Source of the DNA: Microvirga sp. 3-52
GTDB taxonomy: Bacteria; Pseudomonadota; Alphaproteobacteria; Rhizobiales; Beijerinckiaceae
Length of the DNA: 64,000 nucleotides
NCBI RefSeq assembly: GCF_018383585.1
Contig: NZ_JAHAMK010000001.1
Span: 62,001-126,000 of the forward strand
Direction of reading: 5' to 3'
This document shows, one piece after another, positions 44,295-52,669 of the stretch. Every line of letters begins with the position of its first letter. The first letter of the stretch is position 1. Both the position numbers and the translations under genes were made by a program. The notes below the pieces were generated by a model. It did no database searches, was not told the origin of the DNA, and saw only the letters and a list, made by a program, of their open reading frames with translations.

Positions 44295-45686
44295 TTAGAG
44301 CGTAGCGGTAACGCTTTCCACAGCATCCTTCGCGGCGGCCACGATGATGTCGGCCTCTTCCTTCGTCAGGCAGAGCGGCGGGGCAAAGCCGAGGATGTCG
44401 CCTTGCGGCATGGCCCGTCCGATGACACCCCGTTCCAGCAATGCCGCCGTGATGCGCGGTCCCACCTTTTCGGAGGGATCGAAGAAGACACGGTCGTCGC
44501 GGTCTCGCACAAACTCGACGGCGGCCATCAGGCCCTCGCCGCGCACCTCGCCCACGAAGCGGTTGGAACCCACCGCGTCATTGAGCGCCTGATTGAAATA
44601 GGCGCCGACCTCGCGAGCGTTGGTGACGACGTCGAGTTCGTCGACCAGTTCCAGGTTGGCGACGCCCGCCGCCGCGCAGAGGGGATGGGACGAATAGGTC
44701 CAGCCATGGCCGATCGGACCGAAAGTGTCGGAACCCTGCTCCAGGACGCGCCAGACCTTCTCGGACACGATGACGCCGGAGAGCGGCGCATAGGCCGAGG
44801 TCAGGCCCTTGGCGATCGTGATGAGGTCCGGCTTCATGCCGTAGTGATCCGAGCCGAACATGGTGCCGAGCCGTCCGAAGCCCGTGATCACCTCGTCGGC
44901 GATGAGCAGGATGTCGTATTTCGCCAGAACCGCCTGGATCTTCTCCCAATATCCCTTCGGCGGCGGCACGATGCCTCCCGTGCCCAGCACCGGCTCGCCG
45001 ATGAAGGCCGCAATGGTCTCCGGGCCTTCCGTCTGAATCAGGTCGTCGAGCCTGTCGGCGCAATACTGCGAGAACTGCTCCTCGGTCATGTTCAGGTCGG
45101 GCCGACGGAAGTAATACGGCGCTTCCGTGTGCAGGATCGGCGGGCGCGGCAGGTCAAACAGGTTGTGGAAGGCCGCAAGACCCGTGAGGCTGCCGCTCAT
45201 GAGCCCGGACCCGTGATAGCCGCGCCAGCGGGAGATGATCTTCTTCTTCTCGGGCCGTCCCAGCACATTGTTCATGTACCAGACGAGTTTGATGTTGGTT
45301 TCGTTCGCATCCGATCCCGACAGGCCGAAGAACACGCGGCTCATGCCTTTCGGAGCGCGGTCGATGATCATCTTCGCAAGGCGGATCGAGGGTTCCGAGC
45401 CGTGGCCCACATAGGCATGGTAATAGGGCAGGGCCGCCGCCTGAGCGGCGATGGCGTCGGCAATCTTCGTGCGGCCATAGCCGACATTCACACAGTATAG
45501 GCCCGCGAAGGCGTCAAGGCTGCGCCTGCCCTGCCGGTCGACGATGTAGACCCCTTCGGCGCCGGTGATGATGCGGTTCGGCGTCTCGCCGCGGGCATGC
45601 TGGGCCATGTGGGTGGACGGATGAAAGAAATGGTCCCGATCCCAGGCATTGAGTTCGTTATCGAGGGTGTTCGTTTCGTTCAGCAT
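44295..45686 (-). CDS. doeD: class III aminotransferase of ectoine breakdown (DoeD/Atf-like)
   Basis: This is a 463-residue PLP aminotransferase. It has VFFGLSGSDANETNIKLVWY, the substrate-side RGYHGSGLMSG, the PLP Asp in LLIADEVITGFGRLG, and the Schiff-base Lys in DLITIAKGLTSAYAPLSG. It resembles pyruvate-dependent omega-aminotransferases. In this context it should convert L-2,4-diaminobutyrate to aspartate semialdehyde. The start was placed at MLNETNT with GGGAG upstream, 13 bases after the dehydrogenase stop. The amino acceptor (pyruvate or 2-oxoglutarate) is not settled by sequence. Confidence 0.85.
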   Translation of the reverse strand: MLNETNTLDNELNAWDRDHFFHPSTHMAQHARGETPNRIITGAEGVYIVDRQGRRSLDAFAGLYCVNVGYGRTKIADAIAAQAAALPYYHAYVGHGSEPSIRLAKMIIDRAPKGMSRVFFGLSGSDANETNIKLVWYMNNVLGRPEKKKIISRWRGYHGSGLMSGSLTGLAAFHNLFDLPRPPILHTEAPYYFRRPDLNMTEEQFSQYCADRLDDLIQTEGPETIAAFIGEPVLGTGGIVPPPKGYWEKIQAVLAKYDILLIADEVITGFGRLGTMFGSDHYGMKPDLITIAKGLTSAYAPLSGVIVSEKVWRVLEQGSDTFGPIGHGWTYSSHPLCAAAGVANLELVDELDVVTNAREVGAYFNQALNDAVGSNRFVGEVRGEGLMAAVEFVRDRDDRVFFDPSEKVGPRITAALLERGVIGRAMPQGDILGFAPPLCLTKEEADIIVAAAKDAVESVTATL

Positions 45687-45699
45687 GGCTGGCTCCCGG

Positions 45700-47211
45700 T
45701 CAATGGATGTCAAGACAAAGGTATTTCAGATCAGTGAAGGCTTCGAGGCCGTGGCGCGAGCCCTCGCGGCCGAGGCCCGATTGCTTCATGCCGCCGAAGG
45801 GAATGGGTGCGCCGGTGATCTTCACTCGGTTGACGGCCACCATGCCGTATTCGAGGGCGCGACCGAGCCGCAGGGCCCGCGCGCCGTTTTCGGTCACAAC
45901 GTAGGCGACGAGGCCGTATTCCGTGGCATTGGCCCGCGCCACCACCTCGTCTTCCCTGTCGAATGGGGTTACGGCGGCGACAGGCGCAAAGGTTTCTTCC
46001 CGCATGATCAAGGCGTCGTCCGGTACGTCGGCGAGCAGCGTCGGCATCATGAAGAGCGGCCCCGGGGTCTCGCTTTCCTCTGTCACGCGGCGTGCACCGA
46101 GGGTGAGAGCATCTGCAATTTGGGCTTTCGCTTTCGACACCGCATTGGCGTGCATGAGCGGCCCGATTTCCGTACTCTCCTCGAGCCCCGGCCCGACCTT
46201 CAGGGCCGCAATGCGTGCGGCGAAGGCTTCGCAGAAGGCGGGATAGATCGGTCGCTGGACGTAAATGCGGTTGGCGGCAAGGCAGTCCTGTCCGGAGGTT
46301 GCGAACTTCGCCGCCATGGCGATCCCGACGGCCTTATTCAGATCGGCATCCTCGAACACGATGAGCGGCGCGTGGCCGCCCAGCTCCATCACGAGGCGCT
46401 TCATGGTCGAGGCGCAGCGTGCCGCAATCTTGCGCCCGATCTCCGTCGAGCCGGTGAAGCTGACGACGCGGACGCGCCCGTCATCGCAGAACCGGTTGGC
46501 GATGGGCTCGGCGTCCCCCGTGACGATGTTGAAAACGCCGCGCGGAAGGCCCGCCCGTTCCGCGAGCTCCGCCAGCGCCAGGGCGGAAAGCGGCGTGTAT
46601 GAGGAGGAATGGGCCACCACCGTGCAGCCGGCAGCGAGCGCAGCCGCGGCTTTGCGCGTCAGCATGGCCGAGGGGAAGTTCCACGGCGTCAGCAGGGCCG
46701 CGACGCCCAGGGCCTCGCGCCGCATCAGCATCTCCGCGCCGGGCAGGTGGCTCGTCACGCTCTCCACGTTCACGCGCTTGGCTTCCTCGGCGTACCATCC
46801 CACGAACGAGGCCGCATAGTCGATCTCGCCGAGCGACTCGGACAGGGGCTTGCCTTGCTCGAGCGTCATGATGAGGGCAAGATCCTCACGGGCCGCCAGG
46901 ATGAGATCGTACCATGCGCTCAAGCGTGCGGCACGTTCCTGCGGCAGCAGGGCCTTCCAGGCAGGGAGCGCGCGGGCGGCGGCATCGACGGCCTGGCCGG
47001 CCTCATCCGCACCGAGGCGCGACACGCGGGCAACATTCAGGCCTGTGGCCGGATCGTTGACCTCGAAGCGTGCATCGGCATCCGCCGCAGTCCAGCGGCC
47101 ATCGATATAGGCCATCTCGCGGAACAGGCGGGGATCCCGTAAGCGGCTCAGCGCCGGGTGGGTATCCGCCTTCACCGGCACGGGAGCGGTGGTGTGGGTG
47201 ATCGCGTTCAT
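45700..47211 (-). CDS. doeC: NAD(P)-dependent semialdehyde dehydrogenase (DoeC/Ssd-like, GabD family)
   Basis: This is a 503-residue aldehyde dehydrogenase. It has LTPWNFPSAMLTRKAAAALAAGC, VVSFTGSTEIGRKI, the general base Glu in KRLVMELGGHAP, the nucleophile Cys in TSGQDCLAANRIYV, and REETFAPVAAV. It is GabD-like; in ectoine loci this enzyme oxidises aspartate semialdehyde to aspartate. It lies between the ehu transporter genes and the aminotransferase, matching ssd-atf order in other ectoine consumers. An unrelated GABA/succinate-semialdehyde role is possible because GabD and Ssd are hard to separate by eye. Confidence 0.86.
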   Translation of the reverse strand: MNAITHTTAPVPVKADTHPALSRLRDPRLFREMAYIDGRWTAADADARFEVNDPATGLNVARVSRLGADEAGQAVDAAARALPAWKALLPQERAARLSAWYDLILAAREDLALIMTLEQGKPLSESLGEIDYAASFVGWYAEEAKRVNVESVTSHLPGAEMLMRREALGVAALLTPWNFPSAMLTRKAAAALAAGCTVVAHSSSYTPLSALALAELAERAGLPRGVFNIVTGDAEPIANRFCDDGRVRVVSFTGSTEIGRKIAARCASTMKRLVMELGGHAPLIVFEDADLNKAVGIAMAAKFATSGQDCLAANRIYVQRPIYPAFCEAFAARIAALKVGPGLEESTEIGPLMHANAVSKAKAQIADALTLGARRVTEESETPGPLFMMPTLLADVPDDALIMREETFAPVAAVTPFDREDEVVARANATEYGLVAYVVTENGARALRLGRALEYGMVAVNRVKITGAPIPFGGMKQSGLGREGSRHGLEAFTDLKYLCLDIH

Positions 47212-47309
47212 GCGGCGCTCTCCTCAAGATCCGACGGAACGGAGGATAGCGCGTCAGCCGGCGAGAGGATTTCGGTTCTTCGGCGGGAGACCGGAGAATG
47301 TCTCTGTTT

Positions 47310-48113
47310 TCATTGGACGCGCCGGAGACTTTCTCGCGAAGGCGCCTGCTCGCCCAGGAATGAGCTCAGGAACTCCCGGGTCCGGGGCTGCTGCGGGTTG
47401 CTGAAGAACTGTTCCGGGCCGCCCTGTTCGACGATCCGCCCCTTGTCGAAGAAGCAGACCCGGTCCGACACCTCGCGGGCAAAGCGCATCTCGTGCGTCA
47501 CGAGGAGCATGGTGAGATCGTGCTCCTGCGCCAGATTGCGGATGACGCCGAGAACCTCGCCGACCAGCTGGGGGTCGAGTGCGGAGGTCGGCTCGTCGAA
47601 CAGAAGGACGCGCGGGCGCATGGCGAGCGCCCGGGCGATGGCGACGCGCTGCTGCTGACCGCCGGAGAGCTGGCTCGGGAAATGATCCTTCTTGTCGTAG
47701 AGGTCCACCATGCGCAGCAACTCGGTGGCCCGGCTCTCCGCCTCGTCGCGCTTCATCTTCAGAACCGCGACCGGCGCCTCGACGATGTTGCGCAGCACGG
47801 TCATGTGCGGAAACAGGTTGAAGCTCTGAAACACCATGCCGACATTGCTGCGGATCTTGTGAAGGTGCTTTTCGCTCGCCTTGAAGGGGCCGCGGCCGTT
47901 GGGCTCGTGGTAGCTGATCCCGTCGATTTCGAGGAGGCCTTCCTGGAAAGGCTCCAGCGTCATCAGAATGCGCAGAACGGTGGACTTGCCGGAGCCCGAC
48001 GGGCCGATCAGCGTCACTTTCTCGCCGCGCTGGACTTCGAAGTTGAAGTTGTCGAGCACCGTCAGCGCACCGAAGCGCTTGGTGACGTTCTCAAAGCGGA
48101 TAATGGAGGTCAT
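47310..48113 (-). CDS. ehuA: ectoine/hydroxyectoine ABC transporter ATP-binding protein
   Basis: This 267-residue ATPase is of the polar amino-acid uptake class. It has Walker A LIGPSGSGKSTVLRILMTLE, Q-loop FQSFNLFPHMTVLRNI, signature LSGGQQQRVAIARAL, Walker B VLLFDEPTSALDP and VTHEMRFAREVSDRV. The start overlaps the ehuD stop by 4 bases (ATGA). It powers import through EhuC/EhuD. The identity as Ehu rather than a generic amino-acid ATPase rests on the flanking ectoine genes. Confidence 0.9.
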   Translation of the reverse strand: MTSIIRFENVTKRFGALTVLDNFNFEVQRGEKVTLIGPSGSGKSTVLRILMTLEPFQEGLLEIDGISYHEPNGRGPFKASEKHLHKIRSNVGMVFQSFNLFPHMTVLRNIVEAPVAVLKMKRDEAESRATELLRMVDLYDKKDHFPSQLSGGQQQRVAIARALAMRPRVLLFDEPTSALDPQLVGEVLGVIRNLAQEHDLTMLLVTHEMRFAREVSDRVCFFDKGRIVEQGGPEQFFSNPQQPRTREFLSSFLGEQAPSRESLRRVQ

Positions 48114-48802
48114 CGCAGGGGAATCCCACTTTTGGGCAGGGCCCTCTCGATCATGTAGACGAGGGCCGAGCAGATGAAGGTCATGGGAAGGAAGATCAGG
48201 CCCACCATGGAAAGCGGAACGAGATACTCGAAGGTCCGCTCGCCGATCATGTTGGCGAGGCCCAGCATATCGAGAACGGTCACGACGGAGAGGACCGGCG
48301 TTTCCTTCAGCATGGAGATGAGATAGTTCCCCAATGCCGGTACGATGCGCGGGATCATCTGCGGCACGACGATGTCGCGGTAGACCTGAAGCCGGGTCAG
48401 GTTGAGGGCGGTCGCCGCCTCCCATTGGCCGCGTGGAATCGCCCCGATGCCGCCGCGATAGACCTCTGACGTATAGGCCGAGTACTGCAGGCCGAGCGCA
48501 AGGGCGCCGGTCATGAAGGCGGGCAGGACGATTCCGAATTCAGGCAGGACGTAATAGAGAAAGAAGAGCTGGACCAGCAGCGGGGTGTCACGCACGAACT
48601 CGGTAAAGCCGGTGACCGTCCAGGAGATCAGTCTGCTCTTGCTGCGGCACAGGAGCGCCAGGACGAGCCCCAGGACAAGCGCGATGGCGTAGCCGACAGC
48701 CGCCGCCTTCAAGGTCACGAGCAGGCCGATGCCGAGAATCGGCAGAATGGAGAGCGCGAAGGTCAGCGGTGTCGACGTATCCCAGGTATAACCATACATC
48801 AT
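48110..48802 (-). CDS. ehuD: ectoine/hydroxyectoine ABC transporter permease
   Basis: This 230-residue HisM/GlnP-type permease has about five helices, FTEFVRDTPLLVQLFFLYYVLPEFGI after helix 2, and the EAA-loop AIPRGQWEAATALNLTRLQVYRDIVVPQMIPRIVPALGNYLI. The twin ATG start overlaps the ehuC stop by 4 bases, and the end overlaps ehuA in the same way. It forms a heterodimeric channel with EhuC. Confidence 0.9.
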   Translation of the reverse strand: MMYGYTWDTSTPLTFALSILPILGIGLLVTLKAAAVGYAIALVLGLVLALLCRSKSRLISWTVTGFTEFVRDTPLLVQLFFLYYVLPEFGIVLPAFMTGALALGLQYSAYTSEVYRGGIGAIPRGQWEAATALNLTRLQVYRDIVVPQMIPRIVPALGNYLISMLKETPVLSVVTVLDMLGLANMIGERTFEYLVPLSMVGLIFLPMTFICSALVYMIERALPKSGIPLR

Positions 48803-49464
48803 GAGTGGGCGCTCCTGGGAAAGGCCGGTCCGCGCCTCAGCTTCATCTCGATGAAGCGCATCACAAACATCAGGCAGAGAGCAATCATGAAGTAGCCGAC
48901 CAGCGTCAGGGTGTAGACCGTGGCGCTGTCGAGGGTGATGTTGCGCAGGGACTGTGCCTGGAAGGTCAGGTCGGCGATCGAGATCAGCGACACCAGAGCC
49001 GTGTCCTTGAGGTTCTGAATCGCGAGGTTGCCGAAAGCCGGCATCATTTCGATGATCGCCTGAGGCATCGAGACATGCCAGAGCGTATAGGACTTGCTGA
49101 AATTGAGCGCGCGCGCCGCTTCGAGCTGCGCGGGAGGCACGGCGAGGAGGGCGCCGCGCACCACCTCGGCCCCGAACGCGCCGGTGAGAAGCGACAGCAC
49201 CGTGATGCCGGTCGTGACCGGGTCGAACGAGATGCCGATCAGTGGCAATGCGTAATAAAACCAGAACAGCTGGACGAGAAGCGGCGTGCCCCGGAACAGA
49301 ACAACATAGACGAAGGCTATGCCCGACAGGACCCGGTTGCTCGAAGTGCGTGCGATTCCAGCGGCGAAAGCCAGGATCGCACCAAAGAAGATCGATGCGA
49401 GCGAGATCATCACCGTCACCTGCGCGCCCTTCAGCAAAGGCGCGAGATATTGCATCCATGTCAT
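48799..49464 (-). CDS. ehuC: ectoine/hydroxyectoine ABC transporter permease
   Basis: This 221-residue HisQ-type permease has VVLFRGTPLLVQLFWFYYALPLIGI and the EAA-loop AVPPAQLEAARALNFSKSYTLWHVSMPQAIIEMMPAFGNLAI. The start was taken at MTWMQYLAP, preceded by AAGGAGAAG; the longer MERRKEK form overlaps the upstream hairpin. It is coupled to ehuD by a 4-base overlap. It is separated from ehuB by 76 bases holding a hairpin. Confidence 0.9.
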   Translation of the reverse strand: MTWMQYLAPLLKGAQVTVMISLASIFFGAILAFAAGIARTSSNRVLSGIAFVYVVLFRGTPLLVQLFWFYYALPLIGISFDPVTTGITVLSLLTGAFGAEVVRGALLAVPPAQLEAARALNFSKSYTLWHVSMPQAIIEMMPAFGNLAIQNLKDTALVSLISIADLTFQAQSLRNITLDSATVYTLTLVGYFMIALCLMFVMRFIEMKLRRGPAFPRSAHS

Positions 49465-49491
49465 CGTCGGCTTCTCCTTACGGCGTTCCAT

Positions 49492-49519
49492 CCAGCCAGG
49501 GCCGAACGGCCCTGACCGG
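49492..49519 (-). other. hairpin between ehuB and ehuC
   Basis: On the coding strand a CAGGGCC-GTTC-GGCCCTG core is extended by further pairs including GU to about 12 bp. Hairpins here commonly stabilise the binding-protein mRNA or cause partial termination, so that the binding protein outnumbers the permeases. Confidence 0.7.
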
Positions 49520-49540
49520 ATGGTTCGAACGATGCGCGGA

Positions 49541-50392
49541 TTACTTTCCGGCGCAGAGATCGGCGACGTTCTTGGCCGCGGCGGCCTTGACGCTCTCGAC
49601 GCTCAGACCGTAGGACGTGAGAATCTTCTGGTAGTCTTCGGTCTTGCGAAACTCGACGAGTTCGTTGTTGAAGGCGTCGCGAAGTTCCTTGTCCTCGGGA
49701 CGGAATGCGAAGCCGCCATAGTTGCGCACCGGCTTTCCGTCGACGACCGGATCCGTGAAGGGCCGCACCTGCTCGACGCCTTGGCTTCCTTCCGCGAGCT
49801 TGGATACGGTGAGCTCGGTCGCCGCATAGGCATCCGCGCGGGATTGCACGGTCGAGGGAGCGTCGGCATTGGCCTGGATGATGATGATCTGGTTGTCCTT
49901 CACGCCGACGGCGCGCAGGAAGTCGATGTTGTTGGCGCCCGAGACGACCGCCACCTTGAGGGACGGATCCTTGGCGATGTCGGCATAGGTGGTCAGCTTC
50001 TTCGGATTACCCTTCTTGACGAGCAGGCCTTCGCCGTAGCTGGAGTTCGGCTCCGAGAACGACACCTGCTTGCAGCGTTCGGGCGAAATGTTCTGTTCCG
50101 CGGCCGCGAATGCGAAGCGGCGAGCCTTCAGACCGGGAATGAGCGTGCCGAACGGCGTCACCGTCCAGTTCACCTCGTTGACGCCCATGCGCTTGAGCAC
50201 GGCAATCGCCACGTCGGGGCCGATGCCGGCAGCCGAGCCGTCTTCCTTCATATAGCCATAGGGCACTTCGTTGGCCGTGGCGCCCTGGATGTAGCCGGCC
50301 TCCTTGACCTGGTCGAGAGTGAGGGCTTGCGCGCTCCCGGCCGCGGCAGCAAGAGCGAGGACGGCGACGCCGTAACGGATCATTGTCTTCAT
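49541..50392 (-). CDS. ehuB: ectoine/hydroxyectoine-binding periplasmic protein
   Basis: This 283-residue SBP_bac_3-type binding protein has a signal peptide (MKTMIRYGVAVLALAAAAGSAQA). The family strands are TANEVPYGYMKEDGSAAGIGPDVAIAVLKRMGV, FGTLIPGLKARRFAFAAAEQNISPERCKQVSFSEP and LKVAVVSGANNIDFLR. These resemble EhuB of Sinorhizobium. The start has AGGAGAAG upstream. It should capture ectoine and 5-hydroxyectoine with high affinity and hand them to EhuCD. Confidence 0.9.
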   Translation of the reverse strand: MKTMIRYGVAVLALAAAAGSAQALTLDQVKEAGYIQGATANEVPYGYMKEDGSAAGIGPDVAIAVLKRMGVNEVNWTVTPFGTLIPGLKARRFAFAAAEQNISPERCKQVSFSEPNSSYGEGLLVKKGNPKKLTTYADIAKDPSLKVAVVSGANNIDFLRAVGVKDNQIIIIQANADAPSTVQSRADAYAATELTVSKLAEGSQGVEQVRPFTDPVVDGKPVRNYGGFAFRPEDKELRDAFNNELVEFRKTEDYQKILTSYGLSVESVKAAAAKNVADLCAGK

Positions 50393-50471
50393 CTGGTCTT
50401 CTCCTCTGGTGTTGTAAGAACCGCGTGCCGGTTGATCCGGCTTGCAGCGTCGTCGCTGGCGGTGTTTGGAT

Positions 50472-51491
50472 TCAGATCTTCTCCTCCACGGTCGCGACCA
50501 CCGCGAGGCAGTCTCCGGCCTTGACCAGGCCCGGGAAGTGCCTTGCGGCGAGAACTCCGTCGAGGGCGGCCCGGTATTCGGCCGGGGATTGCCCCGTGCG
50601 GCCGATGGGATGGATACGTGCGATCACGTCGCCCGCCCGGATCGACTCGCCAAGATCGACACACGGCTCGACGAGGCCATCATCCTCCGCGAAGCGGAAG
50701 CAATCGTTGGACGGCATGTCGAGCCAGCGGGTCGGTCCGGTCTCCGTCGAGCCGGCAACGATGCCCGCATGCTTGAGCACATTCATGACGCCGCGTTTGG
50801 CGATGCCCACGGTTCTCGCCGAGGACGTGCCGCCGCCCGACAGCTCCGTGGTCACGAACACCTTGCCCATCTCCTCGGCGGCGGTATCGTACATGCCGAC
50901 GGCGTCGATCTCGATCATCCGCATGGAGTATGGCGCCGCAAAGGCCGCTACGGCCTCGAAGCAGCGCTTCTCCTGCGCTTTGTCCGGCAGCTCATGGGCG
51001 GCCGCATAGGGCAGGAAGTCGAGGGTGCGGCCGCCGGAGTGGAAGTCGAGCACGATATCGGCGAGCGGCAGCAGCATACGCTGGAAGTAGTCGGCGATCT
51101 TCTCGGTCACCGTGCCGTCCGGACGACCGGGAAAGCTCCGGTTGAGATTGCCCCGGTCGATGGGCGAGGTGCGGGTTCCAGCGTGAAAGGCCGGGTAGTT
51201 CATGGCGGGCACGATGATGACGCGCCCCTGGACCTGATCCGCCTGCAGCGTCCGTGCGAGATCGAACAGGGCCACCGGCCCTTCGTACTCGTCGCCATGG
51301 TTGCCGCCGGTGAGAAGCGCCGTCGGGCCGTCACCGCGTTTAATGACGGCGATCGGGATCATCACCGAACCCCAGGCCGAGTCGTCCCGGCTGTAGGGCA
51401 GGCGCAGGAAGCCGTGCTGCACCCCGTCCGCGTCGAAATCGACGCTGGCACTGATCGGGGAGGGGCGCTGGATCGGCGTGATGACGTTCAT
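50472..51491 (-). CDS. doeB: N-acetyl-L-2,4-diaminobutyrate deacetylase
   Basis: This is a 339-residue zinc deacetylase of the succinylglutamate desuccinylase/aspartoacylase fold. The metal motif LLTGGNHGDEYEGPVALFDLAR, MNYPAFHAGTRTSPIDRGNLNRSFPG, the metal His in DIVLDFHSGGRTLDFLPY and the Glu in VFVTTELSGGGT are in place. It removes acetate from the DoeA product to give L-2,4-diaminobutyrate. The ATG overlaps the doeA stop by 4 bases. The longer frame beginning MPLQRAAP runs through doeA and is not the start. Confidence 0.94.
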   Translation of the reverse strand: MNVITPIQRPSPISASVDFDADGVQHGFLRLPYSRDDSAWGSVMIPIAVIKRGDGPTALLTGGNHGDEYEGPVALFDLARTLQADQVQGRVIIVPAMNYPAFHAGTRTSPIDRGNLNRSFPGRPDGTVTEKIADYFQRMLLPLADIVLDFHSGGRTLDFLPYAAAHELPDKAQEKRCFEAVAAFAAPYSMRMIEIDAVGMYDTAAEEMGKVFVTTELSGGGTSSARTVGIAKRGVMNVLKHAGIVAGSTETGPTRWLDMPSNDCFRFAEDDGLVEPCVDLGESIRAGDVIARIHPIGRTGQSPAEYRAALDGVLAARHFPGLVKAGDCLAVVATVEEKI

Positions 51492-52669
51492 GGCTTCACG
51501 AAGAGTTGGCGCGGCACGTTGGAGAGGCATTCGACGCCGGTTTCAGTGATGACGATGCTCTCCGTGAGCTCCAGGCCCATGTTTTCGAGCCACAGCCCCG
51601 TCATGAAATGGAAGGTCATGCCGGGCTTGAGCTCGGTCCTGTCGCCGGGGCGCAGGCTCATGGTGCGCTCGCCCCAATCCGGCGGATAGCTCAGGCCGAT
51701 GGGATAGCCGGTGCGGTTGTCCTTCACGATGCCGTAGCGCTTGAGCACGGCGAAGAACGCGTTGGCGATGTCCTCGCAGACATTGCCGGGCTTGGCGGCC
51801 GCAAGTCCTTCCTCCATGCCTTCCAGAACGGCCTTCTCGGCATCGAGGAAGGCCTGTGTCGGCTTGCCGAGGAAGACGGTGCGCGAAAGCGGGCAGTGAT
51901 AGCGCTTGTAGCAGCCGGCGATCTCGAAGAACGTGCCTTCGCCGCTGCGCATGGGCCTGTCGTCCCAGGTCAGGTGCGGGGCCGAGGCTTCCTCGCCTGA
52001 CGGGAGAAGCGGAACGATGGCGGCGTAGTCGCCGCCGAACCCGTCGACGCCACGCAGGGCCGCATCGTAAATCTCGGCCACGAGATCGTTCTTGCGAATG
52101 CCAGGCTCGACCTTGTCCAGGATGCGCCGGTGCATCGCCTCGACGATGCGGCCCGCGACCCTCATGTATTCGATTTCCGTCGGGCTTTTGACCGCGCGCT
52201 GCCAGTTGACGAGAGATAAGGCGTCCTGAAACCTGGCGTTCGGCAGATGCTTGACCAGCGACAGGTAGGCGGCGGCGGAGAAGTAGTAGTTGTCCATCTC
52301 GACCGCGATGGTGCCCTTGTGCCAACCTCGTTCCGCAATGATGCCGGACAGGAAGTCCATGGGGTGACGCTCGGTCGACTGAACGTAGTGGTCGGGATAG
52401 CCGATGATGTTGTCGTGCGCGAGATAGGCGGTGCGCATGGCGCCATTGGCGTCCTGGCCGCGGCCGAACCAGATCGGCTCGCCGTCCGGCGGCACCAGTA
52501 CGCATTGATGCACGTAGAACGACCAGCCGTCGTAACCCGTCAGCCAATGCATGTTGGACGGATCGGTAACGACCAGGAGATCGATTCCCGCCCTGTCCAT
52601 CGCCCGGCGGGTCTTGGCGAGGCGCTCGGCATATTCCGCTCTGCTGAAATTGAGGTTGGGCGCGCTCAC
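51488..52669 (-). CDS. doeA: ectoine hydrolase
   Basis: This 393-residue member of the M24/creatinase fold opens the ectoine ring to N-acetyl-diaminobutyrate. The N-terminal creatinase-like domain contains DLLVVTDPSNMHWLTGYDGWSFYVHQCVLVP. The C-terminal pita-bread domain has GGDYAAIVPLLPSGEEASAPHLTWDDRPM, EGTFFEIAGCYKRYHCPLSRTVFLG and LKPGMTFHFMTGLWLENMGLELTESIVIT. The start is a GTG overlapping the eutC stop (GTGA). The length is close to Halomonas DoeA. Confidence 0.94.
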   Translation of the reverse strand: MSAPNLNFSRAEYAERLAKTRRAMDRAGIDLLVVTDPSNMHWLTGYDGWSFYVHQCVLVPPDGEPIWFGRGQDANGAMRTAYLAHDNIIGYPDHYVQSTERHPMDFLSGIIAERGWHKGTIAVEMDNYYFSAAAYLSLVKHLPNARFQDALSLVNWQRAVKSPTEIEYMRVAGRIVEAMHRRILDKVEPGIRKNDLVAEIYDAALRGVDGFGGDYAAIVPLLPSGEEASAPHLTWDDRPMRSGEGTFFEIAGCYKRYHCPLSRTVFLGKPTQAFLDAEKAVLEGMEEGLAAAKPGNVCEDIANAFFAVLKRYGIVKDNRTGYPIGLSYPPDWGERTMSLRPGDRTELKPGMTFHFMTGLWLENMGLELTESIVITETGVECLSNVPRQLFVKP

